A stretch of 64,000 nt of DNA, taken from contig CAMPDV010000017.1 of NCBI GenBank assembly GCA_946699065.1, positions 1,485,078 through 1,549,077 of the forward strand, in the 5' to 3' direction. Under the pieces are notes generated by a model. It saw nothing but the letters and a program-made list of their open reading frames with translations. It made no database searches and was not told the DNA's origin. The position numbers and the translations under genes were made by a program. Below are positions 1-12,744 of the stretch, in pieces (position 1 is the first letter of the stretch; the number at the start of each line of letters is the position of its first letter). Source of the stretch: Loxodes magnus. Lineage: Eukaryota > Ciliophora > Karyorelictea > Loxodida > Loxodidae.

Positions 1-1
1 A

Positions 2-928
2 ATCAGCTCTAAATGATATTCATTAATTAAGATCCATACAATCCTTTTATTAGTCTGTTAATTGACTAGAATAATCTAGCTACAATAGACAAATAAAGTA
101 GAAAGGTGTGTATACAAATAACTAGAAAATTAGCTAAATATACTAGATTATATAGGCAAGGGTATACTTGGATAACAATAGTACTTTATAAAATACGAGT
201 ATAACACTTAACAAGTGGTTCATAGATAATTGTTATTAGTCTCTGAAAATAATTAAATCATTAGTTAGCAATAAACTAGCTTTCTTAAGATAAAACTAGA
301 TCTATCTACTAGAATTTGAGCAAATAGTTCAGATTATCAATGATGAAGCTATTAGTACTTTGCTTATTGGGTTACTCTAATATTTTATTTTTCTATAAGA
401 AGAAAGAATTATAATTAAGGAGGCTTGACTCATTTGGTAGTAGAATAGCAATCTAAAAATATAAGAAGCAAACCCAAGAAAGATTGAGTAGACTAGTTGT
501 ATTATTGATAAAGGAATATCAAGAAGTAAAAGGATTATAATTAAGATTAAGTAAAAATGCCTAATCTTTCAATGGCTATCTTTTAAGATCAAAGAAAAGG
601 TAAATCTATAGCAAATAAAAATTAAAGAATGAAACTTAAAATAGAACTTTTTTATAGCTTATGAACCAAATTCCCGATTAAATGCTATAGTGCTCACTAA
701 AATAATGATAGTTAGAATGTGGAATATATAGCTTTTACTAGAAAAAGCAGAATTAAAGATAAGGAATGCAAAGTAAGAATATATACAACTAATTACTCAG
801 GATATAAGAAGTTTAGGTTATACGAATAGGTTGATAAATTTTAGATCTAGGTATATTCAAAATAGATTAAAGACATTCATTTTGAAAGCCTTAATGCTAG
901 AAATCTGAAATCCCAATTGAAGAACTGA
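2..928 (+). CDS. Hypothetical protein, 5'-partial frame
   Basis: One frame runs from the left edge to a TGA at 926-928 with UAR read as Gln and several internal TGA as Trp. The last third (about 550-925) has the most convincing composition, with mixed charged and aromatic residues such as YIAFTRKSRIKDKE and KKFRLYEQVDKF. No ATG occurs in frame before about 555, so the start is outside the window or the upstream part belongs to something else. A short IGKG-like stretch near 165 recalls a kinase glycine loop, but no other kinase motif follows, so I do not call it one. In this code long open frames arise by chance, and another frame (about 980-1145) also looks coding, which could mean introns or decay. 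Confidence 0.3.
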
Positions 929-1190
929 CAAATAAAAAAAAAATAGAAAAAATACTTGAAGATAGATTTGAAAATAAACTCATTATATGATTGATTTTTA
1001 GATATTGTATGATCCTAATTTATATATTGATCAGAACAAAGTAGAAAGATATCTAAAAAGAAAAAAGAACTACTATGATTAAATATAGATTTCATATATC
1101 TCCTAGTTAAAATGGTTTTATTAAAGGAGTATAAGAAAATAAAAAGAGCTTGTAAATAATTAATAATTTGTTAGTTATAATTTTTATAAA

Positions 1191-2324
<1,134 letters not shown>

Positions 2325-2542
2325 TTTGATAAACTGCTGAATATTATATTGTTTTTTATCAAATTTTCCATTAACTATCTTACATGAAAATCCTTTCTTT
2401 TTTCCTTAATTTTTTCACAAAGAAGATGCAATTATTAGCTAATCAACATTAATGGGATTTATATTGATTGATGTCTAAACTAAAAGATATAAAGAAGACT
2501 ATATTTAATTATAAGTTATTTAATTAATTAATTAAGCTATTT

Positions 2543-3412
2543 TCATTCTTGAGGTTTCTATTTAAGTTTACTTTTCTTCTATTTTTTTTGCTTCTAATCT
2601 CCGTACTACTTTTGCTTCGTTCTCATTTTTTATTTAAGTTTTTGCTTTTTTTCTTTCATTTGTATTCTTCTTTAAGCTCCATCCAGCAATTCCTACAATA
2701 AAATTCTTACTTGTTTTTTCGCTTTTTTAATATTCATTTCTTTACCATTTAACTCTGTCCCTTATATTTAAAAGCATTTTTTCATATCCAATCTATTTTT
2801 AAACTATAAAAAAGCGAAACCTTTACTAACCTTATCTTCTTTACCTTTAACAATCCTTATATTAATAACCTCTCCAAATTAAGAAAACAGCCTAAACAAA
2901 TCTTCTTCGTTTGTTTTTTTGGATAAGTTTCCAATAAAAACTGAATCATCATAGTTTTGAAAACCTGTGCAAGATGTCAGAAAAAGATGCTTTTTATGTA
3001 ACTTAATAATTCCAGACAATTCTTTGCATGCTTTTTGAGCATTTTCTTCAGATGATAGAACAGCATACGCTGACATCGTATCGCAATAGTCAAGCAGTTT
3101 ATTAGTATGAACTGCTCCTTTAATAGATAAGTTTCCTCTATCCACTGGGATATTACGAAACCTTATTTTTTAAATTCCATATTCTTTGAGTATCTTCTTA
3201 ATCTCCTTTTTAGTAGTCTTTATATGCACATTCCCTATATAGATTGTCTTTTTTTCTTTTTCATCTTTTTCTTAATTCTTTTCCTTCTATTCCTCCTTTG
3301 TCTCTTCAACTTATTGTTTGGGAAGCTATATATTTAGGCTCTGGAAATTCAAGTTTATCTTTGGAGCTTTTGAAAATAGTAGGTCAATTGCTGAATTTTA
3401 ATCTTAAGACAT
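2543..3412 (-). CDS. RBM34/Nop12-like two-RRM RNA-binding protein, 289 aa
   Basis: Predicted nucleolar RNA-binding protein of the RBM34/Nop12 family, which works in pre-rRNA maturation of the large subunit. From ATG 3412 one uninterrupted frame of 289 codons runs to TGA 2545-2543. Order: acidic/lysine-rich N-terminus (1-57), RRM1 starting TIYIGNVHIKTTKKEI (about 58), then RRM2 starting SVFIGNL (about 157) with the RNP1-like KGFAFLQF about 45 residues later, and a strongly basic Lys/Gln C-terminal tail. The first RRM carries the long insert between its strands that is typical of RBM34/Nop12. Gln is mostly TAA/TAG. No tryptophan is encoded, so this gene is neutral on UGA. The start was chosen as the first in-frame ATG before the conserved N-terminus (MSQDQNSAIDLLFSK). 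It is convergent with actin. Confidence 0.85.
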
Positions 3413-4647
3413 TATATTCTAAAAGTGACTTTAACTTAAAAATAGATTTATATATCTATTACACTCAATTCAGTTAATAACTAATATTAGCTCTTTTTGC
3501 TTTAATATTGAAAGTATTGACAGATGTAATAGAACAAGAAAGATGCTATAGCTTATCAATGAATAACGTTAGTTAAAGCTAGAATGATAAGCTTTTGCTA
3601 TATTTGCATTTCTTTTATTAATTGGATTCATATTATGGGCTATATCCCAATGTGTAAAAGACTTAGTATATCTTCTATATTATTAACTTCTGCTACTTAG
3701 TAGCATAAAGCAAACTAGGAGCCAGTTTAATGAAAACATCCCTCTTAATTCATATTTTCCTATTTCCTTTCTACTTTTTCTTAATAATATGTAGCTTAAG
3801 CTATTTTCTTTTAAGCCTTGTTTAAATTAAAATGAGGCTATTATTCTTATCTTCATAGAAAACAAATTTTGCTAGCATTTCTATTTTAAAAGCTTTTGCT
3901 ACCAATCACACTTTGCATTATATAGCAAGTGTGAAAGAGTTATATTATAAGAGCCAAACTAGAAGTTACAGATTAGTTAATTCCTTTATTTCCTTAAACT
4001 TACTAGAAGCTTTATATCTTTGCTCACTTTCTGAATCTCACATTTAGTGATTAAGTCCTCTTTCACTAACTTCTAAGCAGAAAGGCATTTATTCAGTTAC
4101 ATTTGATTAGGAACTACTAAACAGGCTATAACACAACTGAGTTTTAAAGCTTACATATTCACAGCTTTTTAAACAGCAAAATAAGCTAATTAGAAATATC
4201 TTTTCCTTCTTTATCTTTTCATGTTCAATTAAACCTTATAAAAGATAAGCACTCTGCACTACTTTAATAACTAGTAGTACTTAACTTAATTGGTTAAAAA
4301 ACTCATTTATAAGACATTAAATCTGAAGGAGAATAATATAACTATCATAACTATTTTCAGCTTGAAATAGAATTAAGCTTAGCAATAGATGAAAATAGAA
4401 AGAGAACGTGAAGAGTAAAAAATTTAGTTAGTGAATTGCAAAAAATTAAATCTACTTATATCAATAAATTTCTTCTTAGTCTTCATCAAAACAATTAAAA
4501 TAGTAATAAAGTTTTAATAAATTAATGAGCATTATTTAGCTTTATAAAGCTAAAGTAATGCATAAATAACAATATCAGAGGAATTTAAATCAAGAGGAGC
4601 AAAATAAAAAGCATTTCTTATTTATCATTTTTAAGCTATTCAGGTTC

Positions 4648-6556
4648 TCAAACTCCAAGCTTATTTGTAGAATAAAAGAATAAAAATTAGTAAAATTATT
4701 GCTGTTTCAGATAATTTAGGCTTGAAAAGTCAAAACAATGTTTCTAACTAGGAATTTATTGTAATCTTAAAACACTTGAACAATATCTCAAAGGAAGAAA
4801 CAATGATATAAACTTTTAACTATTTAATCTGCATAAAATATCTGAAGTAACTTAAAGATTCATATTGCTTATTTATTAGCCAAGAGTATCAAAAATAAAT
4901 AATTACTACATTTACATTTAATATAGATATGTTCCTTCTATCCTCACTACCACTTTAAGATAATAGCCTTTATTAGATAGCAAAGAGTAAATAACTTGCA
5001 TAAAGCTTAATAGAAAATACACATTTTTAAATTTACCTTCTATTAGATAAAAATTACATTAGATAGTTATTATTTTCTGGAATTCCGCATAAGCGATTGT
5101 TTCATTGCCTTTGTATTTATTTACTTGTAAGAGTTACTTTAGAGCCTATTTAGTAGAAATATCCTGCTTGAATATTTTTTTAAGTTACTTAATAGTTACT
5201 TAGTTTTCTTTATTCTAAATAAATAAAATTACTTCATCTATAATATCGAAAGTTTATAATGACAAAGCTTGCTCGTTTTGCATGTAAAGCTTCTTGAAAA
5301 ATTTATTGTTAATAAAATCTGTTTTAAAGCTTACCGACTCATCTTATCCATTAAGTATTTTAGAATATATAGTCTATTACCTTTTCTATATACTCCTAAT
5401 CTAAATAAGTCTCGGTTAAAGGTAATACTGTTTTAATATCCTGCTTTTTGAATCTTAGTTGGTCACTAAAAAGTTTCATTTGCTTCAAGGTTCTTTCTAT
5501 TAATTTCTGAGAGTTTGGGAGAATAATTTAAATAATCAAATAGTTCTATACCATCACCTTTCATTCGTTTATTTGTAGCTTATCAAAGGCTATCTAGGTA
5601 AATCTAGGGGATGTAAAGGATTCTCTTTAAGGGATTAAATTTGTAAATAATTGATGGTTCAAAGCTTAGTGAGCTGTTGGACGCTAGGAAGGGTCACATT
5701 TTAAAAGTCCATTTACAAAATTAACAAGCTCTTCACTAAAGTTTTTACTCTATAGCTCAGAGAAGAAAATTTCACAGACATCAAATTTTCTAGCAAATAA
5801 AGATATCAACTCTTACCTTTTATTGTACTATTTAAAAGGCTTTGTCATTAGCATGAGATGGAGAAGGCAAACTCCAATTGATCATATATCTTATTTAAAA
5901 TCAAGTGTACTTATTTCTAGCTGAACTTCAGGAGCTGCATACTAACTTTAAAAATCTGGTATTTGTTTAGTTTCCAAATCAAAGCAAGCTCATTTCTACA
6001 CCCCTTAAATTTTTACAGAGGATATATTTGACTCTCTACAAAGAATAATGTTGTGTGGATTCATTTGATTGAATGCAATTCCAATAGAATGCAAATATTA
6101 AATTGACTAAAGCAATTATCTAGCAAGGGTTATTATTTCTTCTTCGGAAAAGTTACTTTTGTTACGCTTCCTCTTTCAAATTTCGTAATAAAGTCCTCCT
6201 CCAGCTAAGTATTCCATCACTAAGTAGCATCCTTCATTTTAGGCAAATCATTCAATCATTCTAAATATTGAAGGATCATCAAACTTAAGTATGTTTCCTA
6301 ATTCTTATTCCAAGTCCTTAAAAATAGGATTTTCAGATTACTCGAAAAGCTTAGCAGTAAATAGCTTCTTAGTATATTTATGTTCAATAATAAGTAACGA
6401 AATTTAATTTTTTGATTGAATAGTTTCCAAAATATTATAGTAGTCCTAGAACTTCCTAGTGTTTTTCTTAATTTTCTTCTTGTCCTCTAAATAGATTGAT
6501 TCGTCTATTATGGTATGGTTAGTCTTATCATAGCAACTAAAATTACAGTTTCCCAT
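4648..6556 (-). CDS. CDPK-like pseudokinase with degenerate EF-hands (one 16-nt intron)
   Basis: Looks like a calcium-dependent protein kinase that has lost catalysis. It starts MGNC, a myristoylation/palmitoylation signal expected to put it on membranes. The kinase-fold region (about 40-330) keeps the ATP-site lysine (TAKLF, K69), the APE-like YAAPE and DIWSIGV, but the glycine loop is absent, HRD is replaced by FNQMNPHNI and DFG by ACFDLE. TGA encodes Trp in IEW, YEIW, QKW and DIW. An autoinhibitory/CaM-like region follows (LIERTLKQMKLF, YIEKVIDYIFQN, LSLQTFDIIDEV, ENQVTIKQLKKIF, KGNETIAYAEFQKII) whose EF-hand loops lack most acidic ligands. The frame needs the 16-nt intron at 5319-5334; with it 630 codons are open to TGA 4650-4648. 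The last about 130 residues (below 5060) are unrecognised, so the true 3' end is uncertain and another tiny intron could end the protein earlier. It lies downstream of the NEK gene on the same strand. Confidence 0.75.
5319..5334 (-). other. 16-nt spliceosomal intron in the CDPK-like gene
   Basis: The minus strand reads GTAAGCTTTAAAACAG. Removing it joins the frame ending WIRWV to DFINNKFFKK, so that the CDPK calmodulin-like domain continues in one frame. Without it the gene would need a +1 frameshift exactly here. The GTAAG...AG borders match the two introns in the NEK gene. Confidence 0.8.
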
Positions 6557-7467
6557 TTATAAATCTAATTGTTTTTGGCTATCTTTTAAAATAATAAATT
6601 GCTTAAAAAAGAAGATGTAAAAAAGAGTTCGAAGGTACATCTTACACTATAATAGCTATTGCTTAGGTTATTAAGTTAACTAGGGTCTAAGTTAAAGGAG
6701 TAAAAAACCTAATTTGATTAATAAAGGCTTTTGATAGAGGTTTATGAACTAACTTTTTCTTTTAACGAGATGAAAAATAACTCCTTATATCAAAAGACTA
6801 AAGTTTGCTTTTCACTAGTTGGTCAAATAATGATAAGTGTTTTATGAAAATTCTGCAAAAAGAGAAAAATTTCTAAATTAGATTAGATTAAAATCTTTTT
6901 GCCTTACTTTCGCCTTAAGTACTAAACATATCTATTTACTCTTTATACTCATTTCTTTTATATGCTAATAAGTTTCATATAAGTACAATTGATCTTTTAA
7001 AGGATATAATTTAATTTTAATTACATAGACACTTTTCTTTATAGCAGCTCTTTAGAAATTAGATCATTTACTAAGCATATTAAAAGCTTAATTTTATTAT
7101 CTAAAAAAAAGAGATTTATAAGTAAAACTCCGCTAAGCATCAAACTATCAAAATATTACCTTTAGCATTACTTGTAACCTTGTTTATAGCTAAGATTACT
7201 TGAAAAGCTAATCCTATTTTGATTATTTAGTTAGATTCTCAGTTTTATAACATAGCTAATTCATATCAATATTTGTTTAGTATGATTTGATATGGTTAAT
7301 TTAAGCTTAACAAGAGTTAATCAAATAGTTTTTAAAAGAAAGAAGAGATAGTAATTTTAAGGATTGATTAGACGATTAAATTTGGTATAGATTATGATGT
7401 GAAGTGAGTTTAACTTGGTTATGATGTTATTCATTACAATAATTGTTTAAAAATAATGATTAAATGT
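6557..7467. other. Intergenic between the NEK and CDPK-like genes
   Basis: About 900 bp of AT-rich sequence between two same-strand genes. I see no homology-supported coding frame or RNA. It must hold the NEK 3' end and the promoter of the CDPK-like gene. Confidence 0.5.
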
Positions 7468-9050
7468 TCATTTGCAATTTACAGCATAGAAAGAATTTTC
7501 TTCACATACTATCAGTTGATAGAGTAAAGGAGCATATTTCAACGCCTATGGATCTAAATTTTAGCACACTTTTTACCCATTTTCCTCTTCTTATAATGAT
7601 TACTAAATAGTCACTTACATTCATATTAAAATATGCTCTTAAGCAGTTATTGACACCCATTCTTTACTCTAGAAAATAGCGTAGTAATTCTATTCTATAT
7701 GTTATTGAGTCTTTTTAGTTTATTCCAGGAACTGGCTAACCCTCTGGTGTTAAAAACCTGAGTTAGAACTTACTTCGCAAAAATTTGATCGTGTTCCTCT
7801 ATTAGTATTTCATCTGATTCTGTTGATGATTCCTTTTTTTTTTCTACAATATTTCTGATGCCTTCAACAACAGCTTCGTAATTTTCATCTTCCTCTGGAA
7901 ATAAAAAAATACCTTCAACTTAGGGAGTTTTTTCATTTCCCTACAACTTACTCTGAACTTTTTCTTCTTCTAAACTACCAGCTCTTAAGCGCTAAGCAGA
8001 TGAAGGCTATTTCTAAGAGAATTTATTACTCCTTTGATTTTAATTTTTGCCCCTACTTGATTAGCTTGAAGGGATTGCTTACTGTACAACTTGCTGCTAA
8101 ATTTATGCATGAGGTATTTCTTAACTTTCTCTCTCATTTAAGTTTTGGTCTTCTCGTCTTCCGTTTTTTCACTCTAGTTCAGGAACTAAAACTTCCCTTT
8201 AAAGCTTTCTTGACTTTTCCAATTCGTATTTTGCAATTGTCTAGCCAAGCAGTTTATTGATTCTTTCTCTTAAAAACTCTTTTTCAAGAATTTTTCTTGC
8301 TGAAGGACGTTTTTAAGGATCTTTAATTAAAGTCTCGGCAATTAAGTTTCGAAGTCCATCTGAAAATGTATTGGGTATTTGAGGATAGGAGCCTCTTAAA
8401 ATTTTGAGAACGAGGCCTTTCATTGAATTAGCATCGAAGGCATGTCTTAAAGTGACCATTTCATATAAAATGCAGCCCAAGCTTCAGATATCGGATTTTT
8501 AATTGTAAGGTTTCTCTTAGCAGATTTCAGGCGATAAATAATAAGGAGTGCCAATAGCAGTTTTGGCACAATCATAAGTATGCTGTAAAACTCTCGCAAT
8601 CCCAAAATCTCCTATTTTAACTTCTCCCTTAGATGTTAGAAATATATTTTACGTTTTAAGATCTCTATGCAAAATTTTTCGATCATGTACATACTTAAGA
8701 GCTAGACAAATCTAAACAAATCAATCAAGTATTTAGTTCTCACTGAAAGCGGAGCCTATTTTCTTCTACTAGGCAATTTTTTAATACATATCTCCTCCAT
8801 CGGCATAATCCATAACAATACATAAACACCTTTTATCCATAAATGACTCTCTATAGGTAATAATATAAGGATGTCTCATAGCTTTTAGTACATGAACTTC
8901 ATTTAATGCTTCTTCTTTTTACTTTCTATCCATTTTAGATACATCAATTATCTTCATCACATAAATTTTCTTATCTAAGATTGATTAAACTAAAACAGCG
9001 CTTCCAAAAGAACCTTTACCTATTGTTTTAATTCTTCGATACTTTTCCAT
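7468..9050 (-). CDS. NIMA-related (NEK) Ser/Thr protein kinase, 516 aa, two 16-nt introns
   Basis: A complete and apparently active NEK-family kinase; such kinases control cilia, basal bodies and the cell cycle and are expanded in ciliates. Exons on the minus strand are 9050-7774, 7757-7619 and 7602-7468, giving exactly 517 codons. Catalytic motifs: [10 protein letters not shown] (10-19), K33, HRDLKTQN (128-135), DFG (148-150), [19 protein letters not shown] encodes invariant Trp at codons 110 ([17 protein letters not shown]) and 189 (SDI-W-SLGC), and also codon 294. After the domain come a Gln/Ser-rich linker, an acidic stretch ([14 protein letters not shown]) and a conserved C-terminal module ([14 protein letters not shown]...[17 protein letters not shown]) that only becomes continuous after removing both introns. 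Intactness and motif conservation argue for function. It is upstream of the CDPK-like gene with about 900 bp between. Confidence 0.92.
7603..7618 (-). other. 16-nt intron 2 of the NEK gene
   Basis: The minus strand reads GTAAGTGACTATTTAG. Splicing joins AYFNMN to QSLQEEENGQ and restores the frame to the conserved C-terminus and TGA 7470-7468. Confidence 0.88.
7758..7773 (-). other. 16-nt intron 1 of the NEK gene
   Basis: The minus strand reads GTAAGTTCTAACTCAG, with a GTAAGT donor, an internal CTAAC resembling a branch point, and a CAG acceptor, all in 16 nt. Splicing turns DQIFAK into a frame continuing FLTPEGQPVPG, which leads into the NEK C-terminal module. Confidence 0.9.
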
Positions 9051-10390
9051 TTTAAAGCAATTTTTAACTTTAAATTAAGAATAATACACTTATTTCAGAT
9101 TATCTTAGCACTTCTTTTATTTCTGAATGTCTTTATATAAATTTCATTAACTGCATATCCTTATTCATTAACCAAAAAAAAAGGATTTCATTTCCTTATC
9201 ATTAAATTATCTCCAGTTTTGTGAGAAGTTCTTTGAGAAGCTAATTACTAATTAATTATTGAAATAGGAGTCTAGGAAAGAATTTTGAGATTAGGGTTGA
9301 AAATTAGGTTAAATCTTTTGAAATTTAACGTTATATTATTTTTCTTCTCTATGATAGCAAAAGATTAAAAAAGCAAAAAATAAAAATCTTCAATAATTTA
9401 GTAATAATTGCTTATTCTTTTTGCATGCAAAACCTTTTTTATTTTCTTTTTTCTTTCAAAGGATTATTAATATCTTTTATATACTTAAATACTTTTAATA
9501 GGGGAATATAAATTAAGCTAAGGCTAAATTAAAAATAAAGAGATTCTTTTATAACTTAGAGTAAGTGTAGACTTTTAGTAGTTAAGTTGAGTTTATTTTC
9601 ATTAGCACTTCACCAATATTTTTAAAATTATTTGATTCTTTCTATCTTAATAAAGATTTTAATCTGCTATACATTTTCTGTCTTTTATAAATTAAATTTT
9701 TTGAGTAATAGCATGAATAATAAAAGTACTTTTTAATCAAAATATTTTTAAGCTATTTAATTGTGCAATTATTATTTCTAAATCTATTTAAACTCTTTCA
9801 AACTCTTTAAAATTTTAGGAGTAAATTTTTACCTTGAAGAAATTTAAATATTTGCAATCGTAAGTAAATGCCTTTAATGTCACAATTAATAACAATATCT
9901 CTACAAAACTTCCAATTTTTTAAATAAAAGTTTTTCTTTTCAGAACTATTCTTATAACTTAAAGAATCTTTCTCTTATTTTTGCTATATACTTTCCTTAT
10001 ATAAATAGATTTAATACTTTAGCTTTATTATTTTTCAAACTTTTATATTTCTATTGAATTGAAATTATTTCATCCTTATGTTTTAATTGTTTCCTTATTA
10101 TGTATTATAACCATTTTATAAATCAATACATCCTTTTTTCAATGTTATATACATTAAAAAATTTCTCCTTACTAATAGATCAAATACAGTGAAAATTAAT
10201 CTATATCACCATTAGAAAATATTGAACTGCATTATCTTAATTTCTTTTTTCTTTCCTGATAATAACTTTCTTTTTCTCCATTTTTTGAATTATTGCCTTT
10301 ATAAAATAATTTGCCTTTTTGCTATTTAATAATTCTTAGTTTTATTAGTTAATAAAAGAATTAAGTAATTATCTTATAACTCATATAGAG
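9051..10390. other. AT-rich intergenic region
   Basis: Upstream of the NEK start. Long T-rich and A-rich runs, no homology-supported coding frame, no RNA seen. It should contain the NEK promoter. Confidence 0.5.
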
Positions 10391-10750
10391 ATGCTAGCTG
10401 TTTGTAAGATTAGAATATATGGAAAAGATTGGATAATAAATATATGCTTGAAGAGTAAACAATATTCTATACCTTTTAGTTTCTAAAAGTTTAGCCTAGA
10501 TTATAGAAGCGCTTAGAATAAAACAAAAGCTAAAGGCATAAAAATTTCGACAATAAGCAAAATAGGAAAAGATATAAGCAAACTAAAAATTTGTTAAAAA
10601 ACACAAATAGATTCTAAAGAAAAGTTGTAATCGGCTATAAAAAAGAGTTCAGAAATTAAATCAAATTTCAGAGTATTAAAATAAACACAAAAATACAGGA
10701 AAAAAAATCAAACATTTTTTGTTTTTTTATCCTTTTTTTACTTGTAATGA
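10391..10750 (+). CDS. Weak candidate small ORF, 119 aa
   Basis: ATG 10391 to TGA 10748-10750 gives 119 codons rich in Lys, Ser and Ile with scattered Gln (TAA/TAG). No domain is recognised. The first half has mixed composition (MLAVCKIRIYGKDW), the end is a poly-Phe stretch that is probably just AT-rich DNA. Frames of this size occur by chance under this code; low confidence. Confidence 0.2.
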
Positions 10751-10799
10751 TTACAAAAAAATAAACGAGAGTGGTTTATAATTAATTGTGGTAGATATT

Positions 10800-11400
10800 A
10801 TATTAAAAATAAGTTATAATGATTGTATAACTATTAAATTTAGAAAATCGATATAATAAAAAAAGATTGTCATTTTGTATAAATTTATCACTATTATTTA
10901 AGTACTAAAGTTAAGTTTTTAGGAGTGTATAATTATTAACGTAGGATAAGTACTTATAAATTATGCTATCATGAGTGTATAAGTATTTACTTATATTAAG
11001 TACTATAAACCAGGTTATAGTGATAGTATAAGTATTTATTTATGATTATTAGATTAGATTTAAGAGTTCTTTTCTTAATTTTTCTTTTCCATAAATAGTA
11101 AAATTTTATCAAAAGTTATTATTTAAATAATAAATACGTATAATATCATAACCACTCATTTACTCTTATTATAACTTAACTAATCTCAGTAGAAACTTTA
11201 TATAGCTATTTGTATGTTACTTTTTAAATAACTTGCCAAAGAATAATTATATCAATAGTTAAACCTATTAAATCCCTAATATTGAGGTAATAATTACTTA
11301 TAGCTCTTCTAGTTTATTAGCCTTTAGCTTAGCTTACTATCAAAGTAAGTGCTTTTTTAGCTTTATAGTAAAGAGTGATTTATTTGCTTTGCATCTCTCA
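10800..11400. other. AT-rich region with short imperfect direct repeats
   Basis: Between about 10,800 and 11,050 the phrase gtgtataa/gtataagtatttactta recurs several times with small changes (near 10,925, 10,975 and 11,026). No coding frame is supported. Confidence 0.35.
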
Positions 11401-11403
11401 AAT

Positions 11404-11940
11404 ATGCTAGATAAAAGAAATGTATTCGTTTTAAATAATATATTCTATAACTATTATCAAACATTCTTTCTTAGTAAGGAGAAAAGCTAAAATTTAAAAA
11501 ATTAAGCTAGATATTCAAGCTTATTGGTTTAAAGACTAAGAAGAAGACTTTTTTGGTATTATATTCCTAAATTTAGCAAATAGTCAGACTCTAAAACTAA
11601 AGATTAAATATTAGAACTACTTTTAAGAAATAAAAGGCAAATAGATAGAATGCCTTTATAAAGCAATCGCTATATACGTTGTTAATTTACTAATAATTAC
11701 TAAATCTTCTCAGAAACTTGAAAGTGCTAATTAACGAAAGGAGTCATATAATAGAAGTAAGTGCAAGTGGACAATAATTATACTAAAAGTAGGAGTAAAT
11801 ATAGCTAGCTTGAACGAATTTATATAGCTTATTTGTTAATTTAGTTAATGTAATAAATATACCATTTGTCATCAAATTCGAAATTTATCTCTTTTATTTC
11901 TACTTTAATAGACTTTTTATTAATTTAAAGTATAAAGTGA
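11404..11940 (+). CDS. Weak candidate hypothetical protein, 178 aa
   Basis: A frame opens with ATG 11404 and closes at TGA 11938-11940 (178 codons), with one internal TGA (about 11,719) as Trp and many TAA/TAG as Gln. Composition is fairly protein-like (RLRRRLFWYYIPKFSK, DQILELLLRNKRQIDRMP). No domain is recognised and nothing nearby supports it. The C-terminal 30 residues are hydrophobic (FISFISTLIDFLLIQ), possibly a membrane anchor or simply AT-rich DNA. Confidence 0.28.
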
Positions 11941-12029
11941 AGAGTAAAGAATGGGTAGTTTATTTAACCCTAAATTAAGAAATAAAATTTACTATTTTTC
12001 GGTTTAGTAAATAAATAAAAGGTTAAAGA

Positions 12030-12740
12030 CAGTCAAGAGAAGAGGAAATATGAGATAATAACGAATTATATAAATCCAAAGAACAATGATAGGTAAACTA
12101 AAATTTCTTAGACTGATGCAATGCTTTAATCTATTATGTCTAGTAGATATTATGGAATATAAAATTCGTCCATTCTTAAAAAACAAAGAAATAATAAATT
12201 GAACTATTTACAGAGAAATCAAAAGTAAAAGATTCTTAAAATAATTTGCAAAATTATATCGTTAATGTTCAAGCTTAAATAGGAAGCTTAATAAACTTGC
12301 ATGCTATAAATAAAACTTTACTAAGTTTTGGGTAGAAGTAAAAGATTGATTAGATAAAGCAGGTTTTTCTAACTAATAATAAAGAAAAATTAATAGTACA
12401 AAGAAAAATGGTAAAACTTATAATTAGTAACTAGTGAAAATATTTAAATTTACATCAAGAGAATTAAGATTTAGTAAGAATAATGGTAGAAGTTCATGCT
12501 TAAGCAAAGAAAATTAAAAAAACCATAAATAATTTTAAAGCGAAAACAAAAAAAAATTTGAATCTCTTTTGCTTTTTTTATTTTGGAGTTAATCAAACAC
12601 AAAAAAAGTTAAAAAATGATAAATTAAAAAAAATTGCAAGCAACACTAAAAAATGTATTCGAATTTCAAATTTTTTAATTTACTTATATAGTGATTGTTA
12701 CTCTTTTAAAAGTAAAATAGATTTCTATGGATATTCACAA
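12030..12740 (+). other. Possible coding region, frame unresolved
   Basis: Two different plus-strand frames look equally open here. One starts at an ATG near 12,088 (MIGKLKFLRLMQCFNLLC). The other reads through a Lys/Gln-rich helical sequence (VQRKMVKLIISNQWKYLN, VEVHAQAKKIKKTINNF). Without homology I cannot choose, and either may be chance. Recorded so the region is not treated as empty. Confidence 0.2.
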
Positions 12741-12744
12741 TAAT

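Noticed and set aside
3900-5050. Plus-strand hypothetical gene
   Set aside because: It reads well but has no ATG or TGA that fits, overlaps the EF-hand region of the minus-strand gene, and open frames are cheap in this code.
5340-5370. Programmed +1 frameshift in the CDPK-like gene
   Set aside because: A 16-nt GTAAG...AG intron 5 nt further on explains the frame change and matches the NEK introns.
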